Positions 26,385-35,339 of a stretch of DNA of 64,000 nt are shown one piece after another. A program made the translations under genes and the position numbers. Every line of letters starts with the position of its first letter. The stretch's first letter is position 1. The notes beneath the pieces were generated by a model. It searched no databases. It was not told the DNA's origin and was given only the letters and a program-made list of their open reading frames with translations. The stretch comes from Carboxylicivirga marina (GTDB lineage Bacteria; Bacteroidota; Bacteroidia; Bacteroidales; Marinilabiliaceae), in contig NZ_JAENRR010000025.1 of the NCBI RefSeq assembly GCF_016612505.1, forward strand, positions 1-64,000, written 5' to 3'.

Positions 26385-27920
26385 ATGAGTACTGCTGTAA
26401 AAAAGAAAAAATCATTTGTTGATATATTCCTGAATGGGGTTGAACGTGTTGGTAATGTACTGCCACACCCGGCTTTGTTATTTGGTATTTTTGCTGTTAT
26501 TGTTCTGCTTTTTTCAGGTTTATTTGCCTGGATTGGTTCAACAGCAACACATCCAACCACAGGCGAAACCATTGAGGTAATTAATCTTTTATCTGTCGAG
26601 GGCCTAAATCAGATTCTTACCGGTATGGTAAAGAATTTCACCAATTTTGCTCCCATGGGCATTGTTGTGGTGGCCATGTTGGGTATTGGTCTGGCCGAGA
26701 AGTCTGATTTAATTGGTGCGCTCATACGTAAATTGGTTTTAGCAGCTCCTAAAGGCTTACTCACCTTTGTAATCATTCTGGCAGGTGTCATTTCTAATGT
26801 TGCTTCAAGTGTTGGATATGTTTTATTAGTACCATTGGGCGGTGTCATCTTTCTGGTGGCAAAGCGTCATCCAATTGTAGGAATGGCTGCGGCTTTTGCC
26901 GGTGTTTCCGGGGGGTTCAGTGCCAATCTGATTATTGGAACCATCGACCCGTTATTAGCCGGATTAACCGAAGAAGCTGCACATATTGTAGATAAAAGCT
27001 ACACCGTTAACCCGGTAAGTAACTATTATTTTATGGTAGTGTCTACTTTTATGGTGGCCCTCGTGGGTACCTGGGTAACCGAGAAAATTATAGCACCGCG
27101 CTTTGGTGAGTATAAAGGAGAAGTATCTGAAGAAGAAACACGATTGGACGAATTATCCCATACCGAGAAGAAAGGCTTACGTTGGGTTGGCATTGTTTCT
27201 ATGGTGTTTTTATCCATCATGGCCTGGGGCCTAATACCTGCTGATGGTTTTTTACGTGGAGCTGATGGTCAATTGCTAACTTCGCCGCTATTAAAAGGAG
27301 TTGTAGCAGTACTGTTCCTTTGGGCCGGAACATGCGGCATTGTGTATGGAAAGATAACCGGTACTTTTAAAACCGACAAAGATATAATGGGCGCTATGGG
27401 GGAGGCCGCTAAATCATTGGGACCTTATCTGGTGCTGGTGTTTTTCGCGGCTCAGTTTGTTGCTTATTTTAACTGGAGTAACCTGGGCTTAGTCATGGCC
27501 GTAAATGGTGCAAATGCCATTAATGAATTGAACCTTTCTGTGATTCCATTGATGTTAATGTTTGCCTTATTCTGTGGTTTAATCAATCTGGTGATGGGAA
27601 GTGCTTCGGCCAAATGGGCCCTGCTGGCACCTATTTTTGTACCCATGTTTATGATGCTTGGTTATTCGCCTGAATTAACGCAGGTTGTTTATCGAATAGG
27701 CGATAGTGCTACCAATATTATTTCGCCGATGATGAGCTTCTTTGCACTTATCATCGTGTATTTCCAGAAGTATGATGAGAAAGCGGGAATTGGTACCATT
27801 GTATCCACCATGTTGCCTTATTCAATGGTGTTTTTGGTATCATGGATGATTCTATTGGCTATTTGGCTGCTAACAGGTTTGCCACTTGGTCCAACTGGAG
27901 GCTTGCATTACAGTATGTAA
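26385..27920 (+). CDS. AbgT-family transporter
   Basis: 511 residues with about a dozen membrane helices. It has the AbgT pattern: NGVERVGNVLPHPALLF at the start, MGIVVVAMLGIGLAEKSDLI, GGFSANLIIGTIDPLLAGLT, and GDSATNIISPMMSFFALII near the end. AbgT of E. coli takes up p-aminobenzoyl-glutamate, and other members export sulfonamides using the proton gradient. No abgA/abgB hydrolase gene is nearby, so import of folate fragments is not supported by context. Confidence 0.93.
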   Translation: MSTAVKKKKSFVDIFLNGVERVGNVLPHPALLFGIFAVIVLLFSGLFAWIGSTATHPTTGETIEVINLLSVEGLNQILTGMVKNFTNFAPMGIVVVAMLGIGLAEKSDLIGALIRKLVLAAPKGLLTFVIILAGVISNVASSVGYVLLVPLGGVIFLVAKRHPIVGMAAAFAGVSGGFSANLIIGTIDPLLAGLTEEAAHIVDKSYTVNPVSNYYFMVVSTFMVALVGTWVTEKIIAPRFGEYKGEVSEEETRLDELSHTEKKGLRWVGIVSMVFLSIMAWGLIPADGFLRGADGQLLTSPLLKGVVAVLFLWAGTCGIVYGKITGTFKTDKDIMGAMGEAAKSLGPYLVLVFFAAQFVAYFNWSNLGLVMAVNGANAINELNLSVIPLMLMFALFCGLINLVMGSASAKWALLAPIFVPMFMMLGYSPELTQVVYRIGDSATNIISPMMSFFALIIVYFQKYDEKAGIGTIVSTMLPYSMVFLVSWMILLAIWLLTGLPLGPTGGLHYSM

Positions 27921-27977
27921 ATAAGCTAATGACCTGAGTTTTTAAATTCAAATCGAACTCAACTTAGGATAGAAAAT

Positions 27978-28017
27978 AAAGCGGGAATTATCCATGTGAT
28001 GATTCCTGCTTTTTTTG
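27978..28017 (+). terminator. Intrinsic terminator of the AbgT gene
   Basis: AAAGCGGGAAT (27978-27988) pairs with ATTCCTGCTTT (28002-28012) with one G-U pair, then a T-run. Confidence 0.8.
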
Positions 28018-28105
28018 TGCAGTTTTATTAGATGAAATGCATCTATTCAAAAGGAGAGGTGGTTTTTGACAGGTTGATAATATTTACAACAAAACTCCAA
28101 TAAAT

Positions 28106-28148
28106 ATGACAGGCGTTTGGAAACTAATTGTTTACATGCGCCTGTCAT
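28106..28148. repeat. Isolated perfect 10-bp inverted repeat
   Basis: ATGACAGGCG (28106-28115) and CGCCTGTCAT (28139-28148) enclose 23 bp that can pair further through AAAC/GTTT. It lies between convergent genes that already have a plus-strand terminator. It may act as a terminator for the minus-strand lipoprotein gene, although T-runs are poor, or as a protein-binding site. Confidence 0.5.
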
Positions 28149-28211
28149 GATTAATCTTTTCCTACTGAAATTATGTTTGACCAGCTTAAAAACGAGAAAG
28201 GCCTCTTTAGC

Positions 28212-29201
28212 CTAACCTTGCTTTATCGTTAAGATTGTATTAGCTGGCTCTTGTTTCTCTATTAATTGGCGAACAATAAGGTTTTTGGTGATTTGGCGGC
28301 CTAATGCTTTTAAATCAACTGAAACGTTTAGTGTTTCCTCAGGCTTGCTGCTCATTGAAAATTCCGGACTTTGTACCTTTCCATTGCTATTGCTTTTGAA
28401 TTTGTCTGATACTAAAAAACCGCCGCTATAATTAAATCTTACCGGTATCATTTTTGCCGGATGCTTGTAACAATAAACAGAAACAATGGCACTCGACTCA
28501 GCAAGTTTCTCTTGAGCTGTCGCCGTTAATGTGCTAGTATTATATTCCAACTGTAATTCACTAATCAAATCGTTCAGAGCATCTTTGTTGACTTCAAATA
28601 GATCAATGGTGCCATTCTCAGTTTCAATAGATGTTTGCTCGTTTAAATACCCGCTAATGGCATCAATAGCTGCAGCATACTGCTCCAGTGCCAGAATGAA
28701 ATCATAATTATTGCGAGCTTCTTGTGCTTGTTTGTATTTAAGTAATGATAACTGTAAGGCTTCTTGTTTGCGCTTAGCTTTAAGGGCATAAAACTCACTT
28801 TTCGATAATCGATAATAGGCGTAGTAATAACTCTGATCTTCCCATTTATCAACAAACTCATAACCCTCTAAAAACTCATTGGAAGTAGCCTTTACACGAC
28901 TCTGGATATATTCATAAACGCCTTTGTTATCTTCCATGCGATAAAGGCTTTGCTCGCTTTTGATTTTGGTGCTTATTTGTTTCGACAGGTCAGCCAGCGC
29001 TTTTTCTTTGCCTTTGTCTTCGTAATAAATAACTCCACCAACTTTAGGCGTGATGCCAATTCCATAAAAGTAAATTGACGAAACAGGTCGATCTTTTAAC
29101 CAGGCTGGTTTTGAAAGTTCCAGTAATTCAGCTTCCTTCTTTTTCGAAGAGCAGGCAAAAAGCACTAATGTTGCCAGGCATATAATTGTTAGAGCCTTCA
29201 T
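28212..29201 (-). CDS. LPP20-like lipoprotein
   Basis: 329 residues with lipobox FAC (Cys17). The first half matches the LPP20 lipoprotein pattern: KPAWLKDRP, FYGIGI, KALADLSKQISTKIKSEQS, then YYYAYYRLSKSEFYA. A helical segment follows (about 150-200) and a beta-rich C-terminus. LPP20 proteins are envelope lipoproteins often found beside FlgO/CsgG-like partners. The gene lies 5 bp after a lipoprotein with a CsgG-like part, and the two surely share a transcript. Exact role unknown. Confidence 0.75.
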   Translation of the reverse strand: MKALTIICLATLVLFACSSKKKEAELLELSKPAWLKDRPVSSIYFYGIGITPKVGGVIYYEDKGKEKALADLSKQISTKIKSEQSLYRMEDNKGVYEYIQSRVKATSNEFLEGYEFVDKWEDQSYYYAYYRLSKSEFYALKAKRKQEALQLSLLKYKQAQEARNNYDFILALEQYAAAIDAISGYLNEQTSIETENGTIDLFEVNKDALNDLISELQLEYNTSTLTATAQEKLAESSAIVSVYCYKHPAKMIPVRFNYSGGFLVSDKFKSNSNGKVQSPEFSMSSKPEETLNVSVDLKALGRQITKNLIVRQLIEKQEPANTILTIKQG

Positions 29202-29206
29202 TGGGT

Positions 29207-30592
29207 TTAGTTTTCAGGTTTGTATTCGGTCACGTTTTTAGCAACGTGCTGTGCGCATTCTTTTAATAGATTATTTTCAAGGCTTGAAAGTGATTGTATC
29301 TCTTTATCATTCTTGAATAAAGCATGTAATTGTTTGCTTGAAGCTTCTGTATCGTACACCTGATCTTCAGATGACTCCTTATCGATGTATTTCCAGGTGC
29401 CGGCAATCAATTGTTTGTAGCTGCCGTCAAAGGTGGCATAGTGTATTTTATCTTTTTTGCTGCCCTGAAAATTATCGGTAAAAGCCAGTTCATCTTTATC
29501 AATACGATCTAAACCATAGCTTAAAGCTATTTCAATACTGTTTTCTTGTTCGTATTCATAATAGCGCACTTTGGTGTATTTTACCTTTTGCTCTTTAAGT
29601 TTTGTTTCTGGGTTAGTAACTTCTATGGTTTGTTTGATGTAGCCTTTTTTCTCCTTTTTATAAATCTGACCTTGTTTTCTGGTGTATTTATCAATGCGAG
29701 CTGTAAAAATGGTTTTCGCTTCAAAATATGGGCCTTCTTGCTTGGCAATCTTTATCGCAGCGCTTAAATCTTTAGTCTTTGACCAGTTGGGGATGGAAGT
29801 TATTGCTTCGTCACTAATGAGTTGATAAAAAGGTGATTTGATTTGAGATAACTCATTCACAACCCGATCCTTCATTACTGAAGTGTAGTTGCGATAGTTA
29901 CGGTACTTGTAGGTAAAAGGCAGAATGGCAATGGTAACCTTGGCTTCATCCAGACATTGTGATTGTAATTCGATGCTCTCTTTGTAGCCTTTGGTGGCTG
30001 TGTTAATCACATTGAAATCGTTGTAAGCACTTCTGAAAGATTCGGTTTGCATCAATCGGTTACCATGGCGATACACAGGTTCGTACCTGGCAGTAAGCCA
30101 TTGTGTTTGTACATCTTTAAAGTTCTTATCGATGCTGATGATTTCATTGAATTGGGCTTCTGCACTGGGAAATTCCTCTAATGTGAGTGCTTTCATACCT
30201 TGCTGGTAAAGGATGTCAAGATATTTATCCTTTACCTCCAGATAGTATTCCTTTTGCTCTTCTGACAAGATGAGTTTTACACCAAGGACAGATAGTTGAT
30301 TGTAATAACTCTCGGCTTCTCTGTATGCGTACACGGCATCTTTGGCCGTACCATTATTATATTGCTTCTGAAAAGCATCTACTTTATCTTCCAGTACTAA
30401 TTGTCCGGTACGTTGAAGACCCAGCTTGGCATCAATGTTATTTTTGTTGGCTTTCAGTGATTTGTAATAAAGCGCAGCGGCATCAGCGTATAAACCGGCA
30501 TTATCGAACTTTTGTGCTTTATTATAGTTGCGTTTACTGGCACATGCAGATAGTAAAAACAGGCCAATAAGTATTGGTAAAAATCGTTTCAT
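29207..30592 (-). CDS. TPR lipoprotein with a CsgG-like part
   Basis: 461 residues from the ATG at 30592, MKRFLPILIGLFLLSAC with lipobox Cys17. A more distal ATG at 30613 only adds MNNSNHY before the signal. The first half has tetratricopeptide-like helix pairs (KFDNAGLYADAAALYYKSL, FPSAEAQFNEII). The second half contains AKVTIAILPFTYKYRN and DRVVNELSQI, as in CsgG/FlgO-type nucleotide-fold domains. Together with the LPP20-like gene it looks like a periplasmic assembly or outer-membrane complex. Function inferred only from folds. Confidence 0.7.
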   Translation of the reverse strand: MKRFLPILIGLFLLSACASKRNYNKAQKFDNAGLYADAAALYYKSLKANKNNIDAKLGLQRTGQLVLEDKVDAFQKQYNNGTAKDAVYAYREAESYYNQLSVLGVKLILSEEQKEYYLEVKDKYLDILYQQGMKALTLEEFPSAEAQFNEIISIDKNFKDVQTQWLTARYEPVYRHGNRLMQTESFRSAYNDFNVINTATKGYKESIELQSQCLDEAKVTIAILPFTYKYRNYRNYTSVMKDRVVNELSQIKSPFYQLISDEAITSIPNWSKTKDLSAAIKIAKQEGPYFEAKTIFTARIDKYTRKQGQIYKKEKKGYIKQTIEVTNPETKLKEQKVKYTKVRYYEYEQENSIEIALSYGLDRIDKDELAFTDNFQGSKKDKIHYATFDGSYKQLIAGTWKYIDKESSEDQVYDTEASSKQLHALFKNDKEIQSLSSLENNLLKECAQHVAKNVTEYKPEN

Positions 30593-30705
30593 ATAATGAT
30601 TTGAGTTATTCAATTTTGAGCTATTGAACGTGAAGAAACAAAAAGAGTTCCGATTTATAAGAGATTAATTTAGATTTGTAATACAAACCGTCAATACAGA
30701 TAATT

Positions 30706-31383
30706 ATGGGACTCGTCAAGCATATGGACATTAAGCAGAATTTCAAACAGTTAATGAGTAATTGGGGCTTGTTAATCATTTTGTGCTTCACCATATTTGC
30801 ATTACCCATTCTGACCACGTTTATTAAATTTCGATTATTTGAAATCTTCATCACATTAATCGTTGTTGTTTCATCGTATGCCACTAGTGAAGATGGTAAG
30901 CCCAAAGTGATGTTGCAAGTACTGGTGGCTATTGTTGCCATATGGATGACTGATATTGCTAACTTGCAATTGATACATTATCTGTCATCTTTGTGGTTAG
31001 TGGTGTTTTTTTTGTTGCGGGTATTTCGTTTTATAGGAAAGGTGGCGCGCAAAGAGGATATTAACTCATTGGTTATTATCGAGGCAATAAATGGATATCT
31101 TCTTATTGGTGTCGGTTTTGGAGTATTGGTCAGTATGATTTCTCGTGAGCTTCCCGGTGCTTTTAATTTTGCTGTCGATAATTCTATCAGTCATGTGTAT
31201 GACTCGTTTTACTATACTTTCGTTTCGATGACCACATTGGGTTATGGCGATTTGTTGCCGGTTACTCCCGTGGCTAAATCACTGGCTTTATTAATAACGC
31301 TTTGCGGACAGTTTTACCTGGTTATTATCATGGCATTTCTGATTGGGCGTCTTTTATCCAGACCTGATAATGGTGATGCTTAA
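30706..31383 (+). CDS. Two-pore-helix potassium channel family protein
   Basis: 225 residues. Several membrane helices precede a pore domain with the selectivity filter TTLGYGD (176-182) in SMTTLGYGDLLPVTPVA, followed by a final helix (LALLITLCGQFYLVIIMAF). There is no C-terminal RCK/TrkA domain, so gating must rely on the membrane part. The start may be Met 30724. The last 4 bp overlap the end of the convergent D-TA-like gene. Confidence 0.9.
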   Translation: MGLVKHMDIKQNFKQLMSNWGLLIILCFTIFALPILTTFIKFRLFEIFITLIVVVSSYATSEDGKPKVMLQVLVAIVAIWMTDIANLQLIHYLSSLWLVVFFLLRVFRFIGKVARKEDINSLVIIEAINGYLLIGVGFGVLVSMISRELPGAFNFAVDNSISHVYDSFYYTFVSMTTLGYGDLLPVTPVAKSLALLITLCGQFYLVIIMAFLIGRLLSRPDNGDA

Positions 31384-32468
31384 AGCATACTGATTCGTTT
31401 GCCTTCTGTCGTTAAGTATTCGCCCATTAAGTTAGATGTTAGGCACGAGTGAACAGGCAGTATCGCGAGCATATCACCAATGTTAATTTGTTCGAACTGG
31501 TCAGTCGGTACTTTAATAATGCCGTGTTCCTGCGATAACTTAGCGATGTGTCCGATTTTGTGATTAGTATCCCAGTTTAAGCCGTCGAGTTTAATGACCG
31601 TACCAAATTGCGGCTTTCCATTAATAGATATCTGGTCCTTTGAAAAGTGCACGGCACCACCATGAATGATGATTTCCAGTCGTTCTGCATGTTTAGCTAC
31701 TACCGGGCAAGCCATAGCAACAGCAATGTCATTTAGATGACACGAACCCAGGTGTGCTTGCATATTATCATAAAAGGCAAAATTGCCCGGGCGTATTTCA
31801 TCGAAGCCTTCAAAATTATCGAATTGTGAGCACGATGGCGTGTCGCCATATGATAGTTGAATCAAAGGGAAGTCATTGGCCATAAAGGTTTTTAATGCCA
31901 ATAGTTGTTGTCGGGATGATTCCATTATTTGGCCAACTTCATCATTGCTAATAGTGTTGTAAGTATGGCCTGCATGGCATAAGAAGCCAATGAATATAAG
32001 GTTTTTGCAAGTTTTTAATTTGCTTAGAAGCATTTGCATGGTCTCATAATTTTCCGCATTTACACCTGTTCGCCCGTAGCCGGTATCTGTTTTGATGTAG
32101 ATCCCCACCGGGTTGCTAAGTTGCTTTTCCAGTGCTTGTATTGTTTCTATCGATTCAACAACAATATTGAGATTGATTCTTCCTGCCAGCTTATTAATAG
32201 TTGACCACTCTAGTATGTTAGCAGGAAAGGCAATCGTAATATCTGTCCATCCATTGTTAGCAAAATAAACAGCCATTTTAACTGAAGAAACCGTGATGCA
32301 TTCTACTTCATAGTCTCTGAACCACGAACCAACTTCGGCCGATTGGTGTGTTTTAAAATGTGGTCGGAATAATACATTGGCATTTTTAGCTTTTGTGGCC
32401 ATGCGCTCAATGTTGGCCAGGCATTTGGCTTTATCGAGAAGTAATGTTGGTTGTGTCAGCATCATCAA
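31380..32468 (-). CDS. D-threonine-aldolase-like PLP enzyme (D-TA family)
   Basis: 362 residues with the alanine-racemase fold. The PLP lysine is K39 in RPHFKTHQS. Metal-binding His and Cys of the D-TA/DSD1 family are visible near the C-terminus (ILPVHSCLTSNLM). Conserved IKTDTGYGRTGV and SYGDTPSCS flank the cofactor. Members cleave D-threonine or D-serine-like beta-hydroxy amino acids. It stands alone. The exact D-amino acid is not predictable. Confidence 0.85.
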   Translation of the reverse strand: MMMLTQPTLLLDKAKCLANIERMATKAKNANVLFRPHFKTHQSAEVGSWFRDYEVECITVSSVKMAVYFANNGWTDITIAFPANILEWSTINKLAGRINLNIVVESIETIQALEKQLSNPVGIYIKTDTGYGRTGVNAENYETMQMLLSKLKTCKNLIFIGFLCHAGHTYNTISNDEVGQIMESSRQQLLALKTFMANDFPLIQLSYGDTPSCSQFDNFEGFDEIRPGNFAFYDNMQAHLGSCHLNDIAVAMACPVVAKHAERLEIIIHGGAVHFSKDQISINGKPQFGTVIKLDGLNWDTNHKIGHIAKLSQEHGIIKVPTDQFEQINIGDMLAILPVHSCLTSNLMGEYLTTEGKRISML

Positions 32469-32520
32469 TTGGTTTGTTACAAATATAGCTATTGATTAAT
32501 TATTGATATATTTTTAGAGC

Positions 32521-33030
32521 ATGAAGAATATTGGATTGTTAAAGAAGATGACCAGTCAGGCGCTTTATTATTACTATAAATTATCAGGTATAGCCAATAA
32601 AAAAGTAATGGTAAAATCAGTGAAGAGTGAAGTGTCATTTAATCATATTAGCCTGCCACAGCGTGAGTTTTCAGCATTGAGTAAAAGCGGTAAAGTGATG
32701 GCATCGGGCAAAGTGATGCTGGGCCGGTTTCAGGAATATAAATATCATTACTGCATATTAAATGGAACAATTGTATTGCCTTTGTATCGACGTAGGAAAC
32801 TGGCCTCAAAACTCGTGAAGGCACGCATTCTGTTTTGCAGGAAAGAAGGTTTTGAAGTGTTAATTGTGGCAGTTGAAGCAAGTAACACTCCTTCGTTAAA
32901 AATGCTAAGTGCTTGTGGTTTTACATTTCCGGATAAGGAGCAATGGACGCCCTGGATGTATAAAGAGGCTCAGCTCTATAAGGAACAAGACATATTAATA
33001 GGACAAATTATTTTGCGCGATGTAAAATAA
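32521..33030 (+). CDS. GNAT-family acetyltransferase-like protein
   Basis: 169 residues. The C-terminal half has a GNAT acetyl-CoA fold: VLPLYRRRKLASKLVKARIL in the position of the pyrophosphate loop (a weak form of Q/RxxGxG/A), VAVEASNTPSLKMLSACGF and MYKE. The N-terminal half is hard to place. Target unknown. The weak CoA loop lowers confidence in enzymatic activity. Confidence 0.65.
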   Translation: MKNIGLLKKMTSQALYYYYKLSGIANKKVMVKSVKSEVSFNHISLPQREFSALSKSGKVMASGKVMLGRFQEYKYHYCILNGTIVLPLYRRRKLASKLVKARILFCRKEGFEVLIVAVEASNTPSLKMLSACGFTFPDKEQWTPWMYKEAQLYKEQDILIGQIILRDVK

Positions 33031-33031
33031 A

Positions 33032-33059
33032 AAGAGGCCAATCTTCCGAAAGGCCTCTT
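33032..33059. terminator. Hairpin between convergent genes
   Basis: AAGAGGCC (33032-33039) and GGCCTCTT (33052-33059) pair perfectly. It lies between the GNAT gene and the purine permease. T-runs are short. Confidence 0.6.
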
Positions 33060-33079
33060 GAAATATAGAAAGTGATATT

Positions 33080-34381
33080 CTACATAAATACAAACTTCAG
33101 TGCAAATAAGACTGCCAATACATAAGCAATGATTGATATGTCTTTGTGTTTGCCCGAAAGTAATTTTAAAACCACATACGATAAAATACCAAATACGATA
33201 CCTTCTGCAATTGAGAACGTTAATGGCATCATAATTAATGTGAAGAAAGCAGGGATAGATTCAGTGAAATCTTCTAAATCAAGATTCTGAATCGGCGTCA
33301 TCATCATAACACCTACCAATACAAGGGCAGGAGCTGTTGCTGCTGCAGGTATCATTAAGAATAATGGTGATAAGAATAATGCTAAGATAAATAATCCGGC
33401 AGTTGTTAATGCAGTCAGACCTGTACGTCCACCTTCGGCAACACCAGCTGCTGATTCAACATAGGTTGTAACGGTTGAAGTTCCTAAGGCAGCACCTACA
33501 GTTGTACCAATCGAGTCAGCCATAAGCGCCTGCTTTACGTTTGGAATACGACCATCTTTGCCAATCATCTTCGCTTTAGTTGATACGCCGATAAGTGTTC
33601 CTACTGTATCAAACATATCCACAAATAAGAATGTGAATAATACAGTAATCATTGTAAAGATACCCTCTGCAGAATTTACCCAGCTCCAGTCAAATTTCCA
33701 TGCAATTGAAGAAATTGAAGGAACAGAGAAATCAAAATGAGGTAATTGTGTTACACCTAATGGTAATCCAACAATGGTAGTTAATACCATACCTATTAAT
33801 AATGCACCTTTAACTTTTAAGGCTAAAAGAACACCTGTAATCATGATGCCTCCTAGTGCTAAAAGAACGCCAGCCGATTTCATATCACCTAAATGAACGA
33901 AAGTAGCATCGTTGGCTACGATAATACCGGCGTTTTTCATACCAATAAAGGCAATAAATAAACCGATACCAACTGAGATGGCATTCTTGATGCTCGAAGG
34001 AATAGCATTGATAATTAACTCACGGATATTAAAGGCCGTCATTAGAATAAATAAGATACCTTCAAGGAATACAGCTGTTAGAGCAAATTGCCACGACATG
34101 CCCATTCCAATACACACACCAAATGCGAAGAAAGCATTTAATCCCATTCCTGGCGCTAATGCAAATGGTAGTTTAGCCCAAAGAGCCATTACCAATGTAC
34201 CAATAGCGGCCGAAATAGCTGTAGCTGTAAAAAGTGCACCCTTATCCATGCCTGTAGCCGAAAGAATATCCGGGTTAACAGCCAGGATGTAAGCCATTGT
34301 CATAAACGTGGTAATACCAGCGATTACTTCCGTTTTAACAGTGGTTTTATTTTCTGATAATTTGAAGAATTTTTCTAACAT
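33080..34381 (-). CDS. NCS2-family purine (adenine/guanine/hypoxanthine) permease
   Basis: 433 residues, about 13 membrane helices. It begins with the AzgA/PbuG pattern TTFMTMAYILAVNPDIL, then ALAPGMGLNAFFAFGVC, and later LFVDMFDTVGTLIGV and GTSTVTTYVESAAGVAEGGRTGL, the signatures of nucleobase:proton symporters of the AzgA branch. It is the second gene after a Tsx-like outer-membrane channel, 16 bp apart, making a pathway over both membranes. I see no purine riboswitch in the leader. Confidence 0.93.
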   Translation of the reverse strand: MLEKFFKLSENKTTVKTEVIAGITTFMTMAYILAVNPDILSATGMDKGALFTATAISAAIGTLVMALWAKLPFALAPGMGLNAFFAFGVCIGMGMSWQFALTAVFLEGILFILMTAFNIRELIINAIPSSIKNAISVGIGLFIAFIGMKNAGIIVANDATFVHLGDMKSAGVLLALGGIMITGVLLALKVKGALLIGMVLTTIVGLPLGVTQLPHFDFSVPSISSIAWKFDWSWVNSAEGIFTMITVLFTFLFVDMFDTVGTLIGVSTKAKMIGKDGRIPNVKQALMADSIGTTVGAALGTSTVTTYVESAAGVAEGGRTGLTALTTAGLFILALFLSPLFLMIPAAATAPALVLVGVMMMTPIQNLDLEDFTESIPAFFTLIMMPLTFSIAEGIVFGILSYVVLKLLSGKHKDISIIAYVLAVLFALKFVFM

Positions 34382-34397
34382 AATAGTCTTGGATTAA

Positions 34398-35099
34398 TTA
34401 GAATGTCCATTTAGCAGCTAAGGTTGGGTTAACCTGAAAGCCATCTTCAACAAAGTTGTTACTCATTTCAATTTCGCCACCAAATGAGAAGTTAGAGTTG
34501 AAGTTGTACCACAACTGAGGTTCAGTTAGGAATCTGTATTTCTTATCACCAAAGAAAGTGTCTTCTCTCCAGAAATCTGCAAAACCAAGACAAGAAAGTT
34601 TACCTTCCATAAATTGTAAGGCCCAAACAGCAGTTAATTGAAAGCCAACAAGATTTTCCTGAGAGAAATCGTCATTGATTGTGCCATCTTTAATGTGCTT
34701 TAAGTTGGCTTGCAGCGTAAGGATTTTAGAAAAATCAGCAGTATTGAAAGTATACTGTCCACCAACTAACCATGCATTGTTGATAGGGCCAAACCAGGCA
34801 CCACCACTGTTGAACTCCACGCGTGGTTCAAACTTTTGAGTTTCTTTCCACTTAAAGCTTCTTGCAATTTCCATGTATCCTAAAGAAATACCGTTCTCTG
34901 TACCACGATTATCTTCGTTACTATAGTCGAAATCAACAAAGAAGAAAGTACTACCATATTTGTCTGGCTTAAACATTTCTAATGTGGTGGTAATCATTTT
35001 ACGTTCTTTACCTAAATCGTAATGAACTTGTAGGTTTTGAGCTTTTGCAACGGTCCCAAATGCCATAGCGGCAATCAATGAAAATAGAATTCTTTTCAT
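34398..35099 (-). CDS. Tsx-like outer-membrane channel (DUF5020)
   Basis: 233 residues with a signal peptide ending AKAQ and a beta-barrel pattern of alternating strands ending in a terminal aromatic (KWTF), as outer-membrane barrels do. The inner strands resemble the nucleoside channel Tsx/DUF5020 family: FFVDFDYSNED, ISLGYMEIARSF, FNSGGAWFGPINNAWLVGGQY. It precedes the purine permease on the same strand, so it likely admits nucleosides or nucleobases through the outer membrane. Confidence 0.82.
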   Translation of the reverse strand: MKRILFSLIAAMAFGTVAKAQNLQVHYDLGKERKMITTTLEMFKPDKYGSTFFFVDFDYSNEDNRGTENGISLGYMEIARSFKWKETQKFEPRVEFNSGGAWFGPINNAWLVGGQYTFNTADFSKILTLQANLKHIKDGTINDDFSQENLVGFQLTAVWALQFMEGKLSCLGFADFWREDTFFGDKKYRFLTEPQLWYNFNSNFSFGGEIEMSNNFVEDGFQVNPTLAAKWTF

Positions 35100-35142
35100 A
35101 AGTGATGTGTAATTAATAGTTTGTACAATGTTATTGATGGCG

Positions 35143-35150
35143 CAAAAGTA
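35143..35150 (-). promoter_or_regulatory. Candidate -7 box of the Tsx-purine permease operon
   Basis: On the minus strand TACTTTTG fits TAnnTTTG, 44 bp before the Tsx-like start. No convincing -33 TTG at the right spacing. Confidence 0.4.
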
Positions 35151-35271
35151 ACTATTTTATCAAAGTAAATGAAGATTGATTTCCGTAATTGTTTAATGAA
35201 ATGCTTATTTATAGTGATTAAAAGAAAGTAGGCAGAATTGTTTTGTAGAAGTGTTTAAGTGTTTAGAATCA

Positions 35272-35302
35272 TTTGTTTTTCACTACACAACATCTATATT
35301 TG
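35272..35302 (+). promoter_or_regulatory. Bacteroides-type promoter of ileS
   Basis: TTTG at 35272-35275, a 19-bp spacer and TATATTTG at 35295-35302 fit both consensus boxes and their spacing exactly. Transcription would begin near 35309, downstream of the in-frame GTG at 35259 and upstream of the ATG at 35340. This decides the ileS start. Confidence 0.75.
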
Positions 35303-35339
35303 TAGACTTTTTAAAATTAAGGGTAAAAATATAGAATTA

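Noticed and set aside
33912-34292. A 126-residue plus-strand frame
   Set aside because: It mirrors the hydrophobic helices of the purine permease and has no signal of its own.
35100-35258. Purine riboswitch before the Tsx-permease operon
   Set aside because: No purine-aptamer loops or three-way junction could be drawn in the short leader.
35259-35339. N-terminal extension of IleRS from GTG at 35259
   Set aside because: The stretch contains a consensus promoter and gives a Cys/Phe-rich peptide not fitting the family start.
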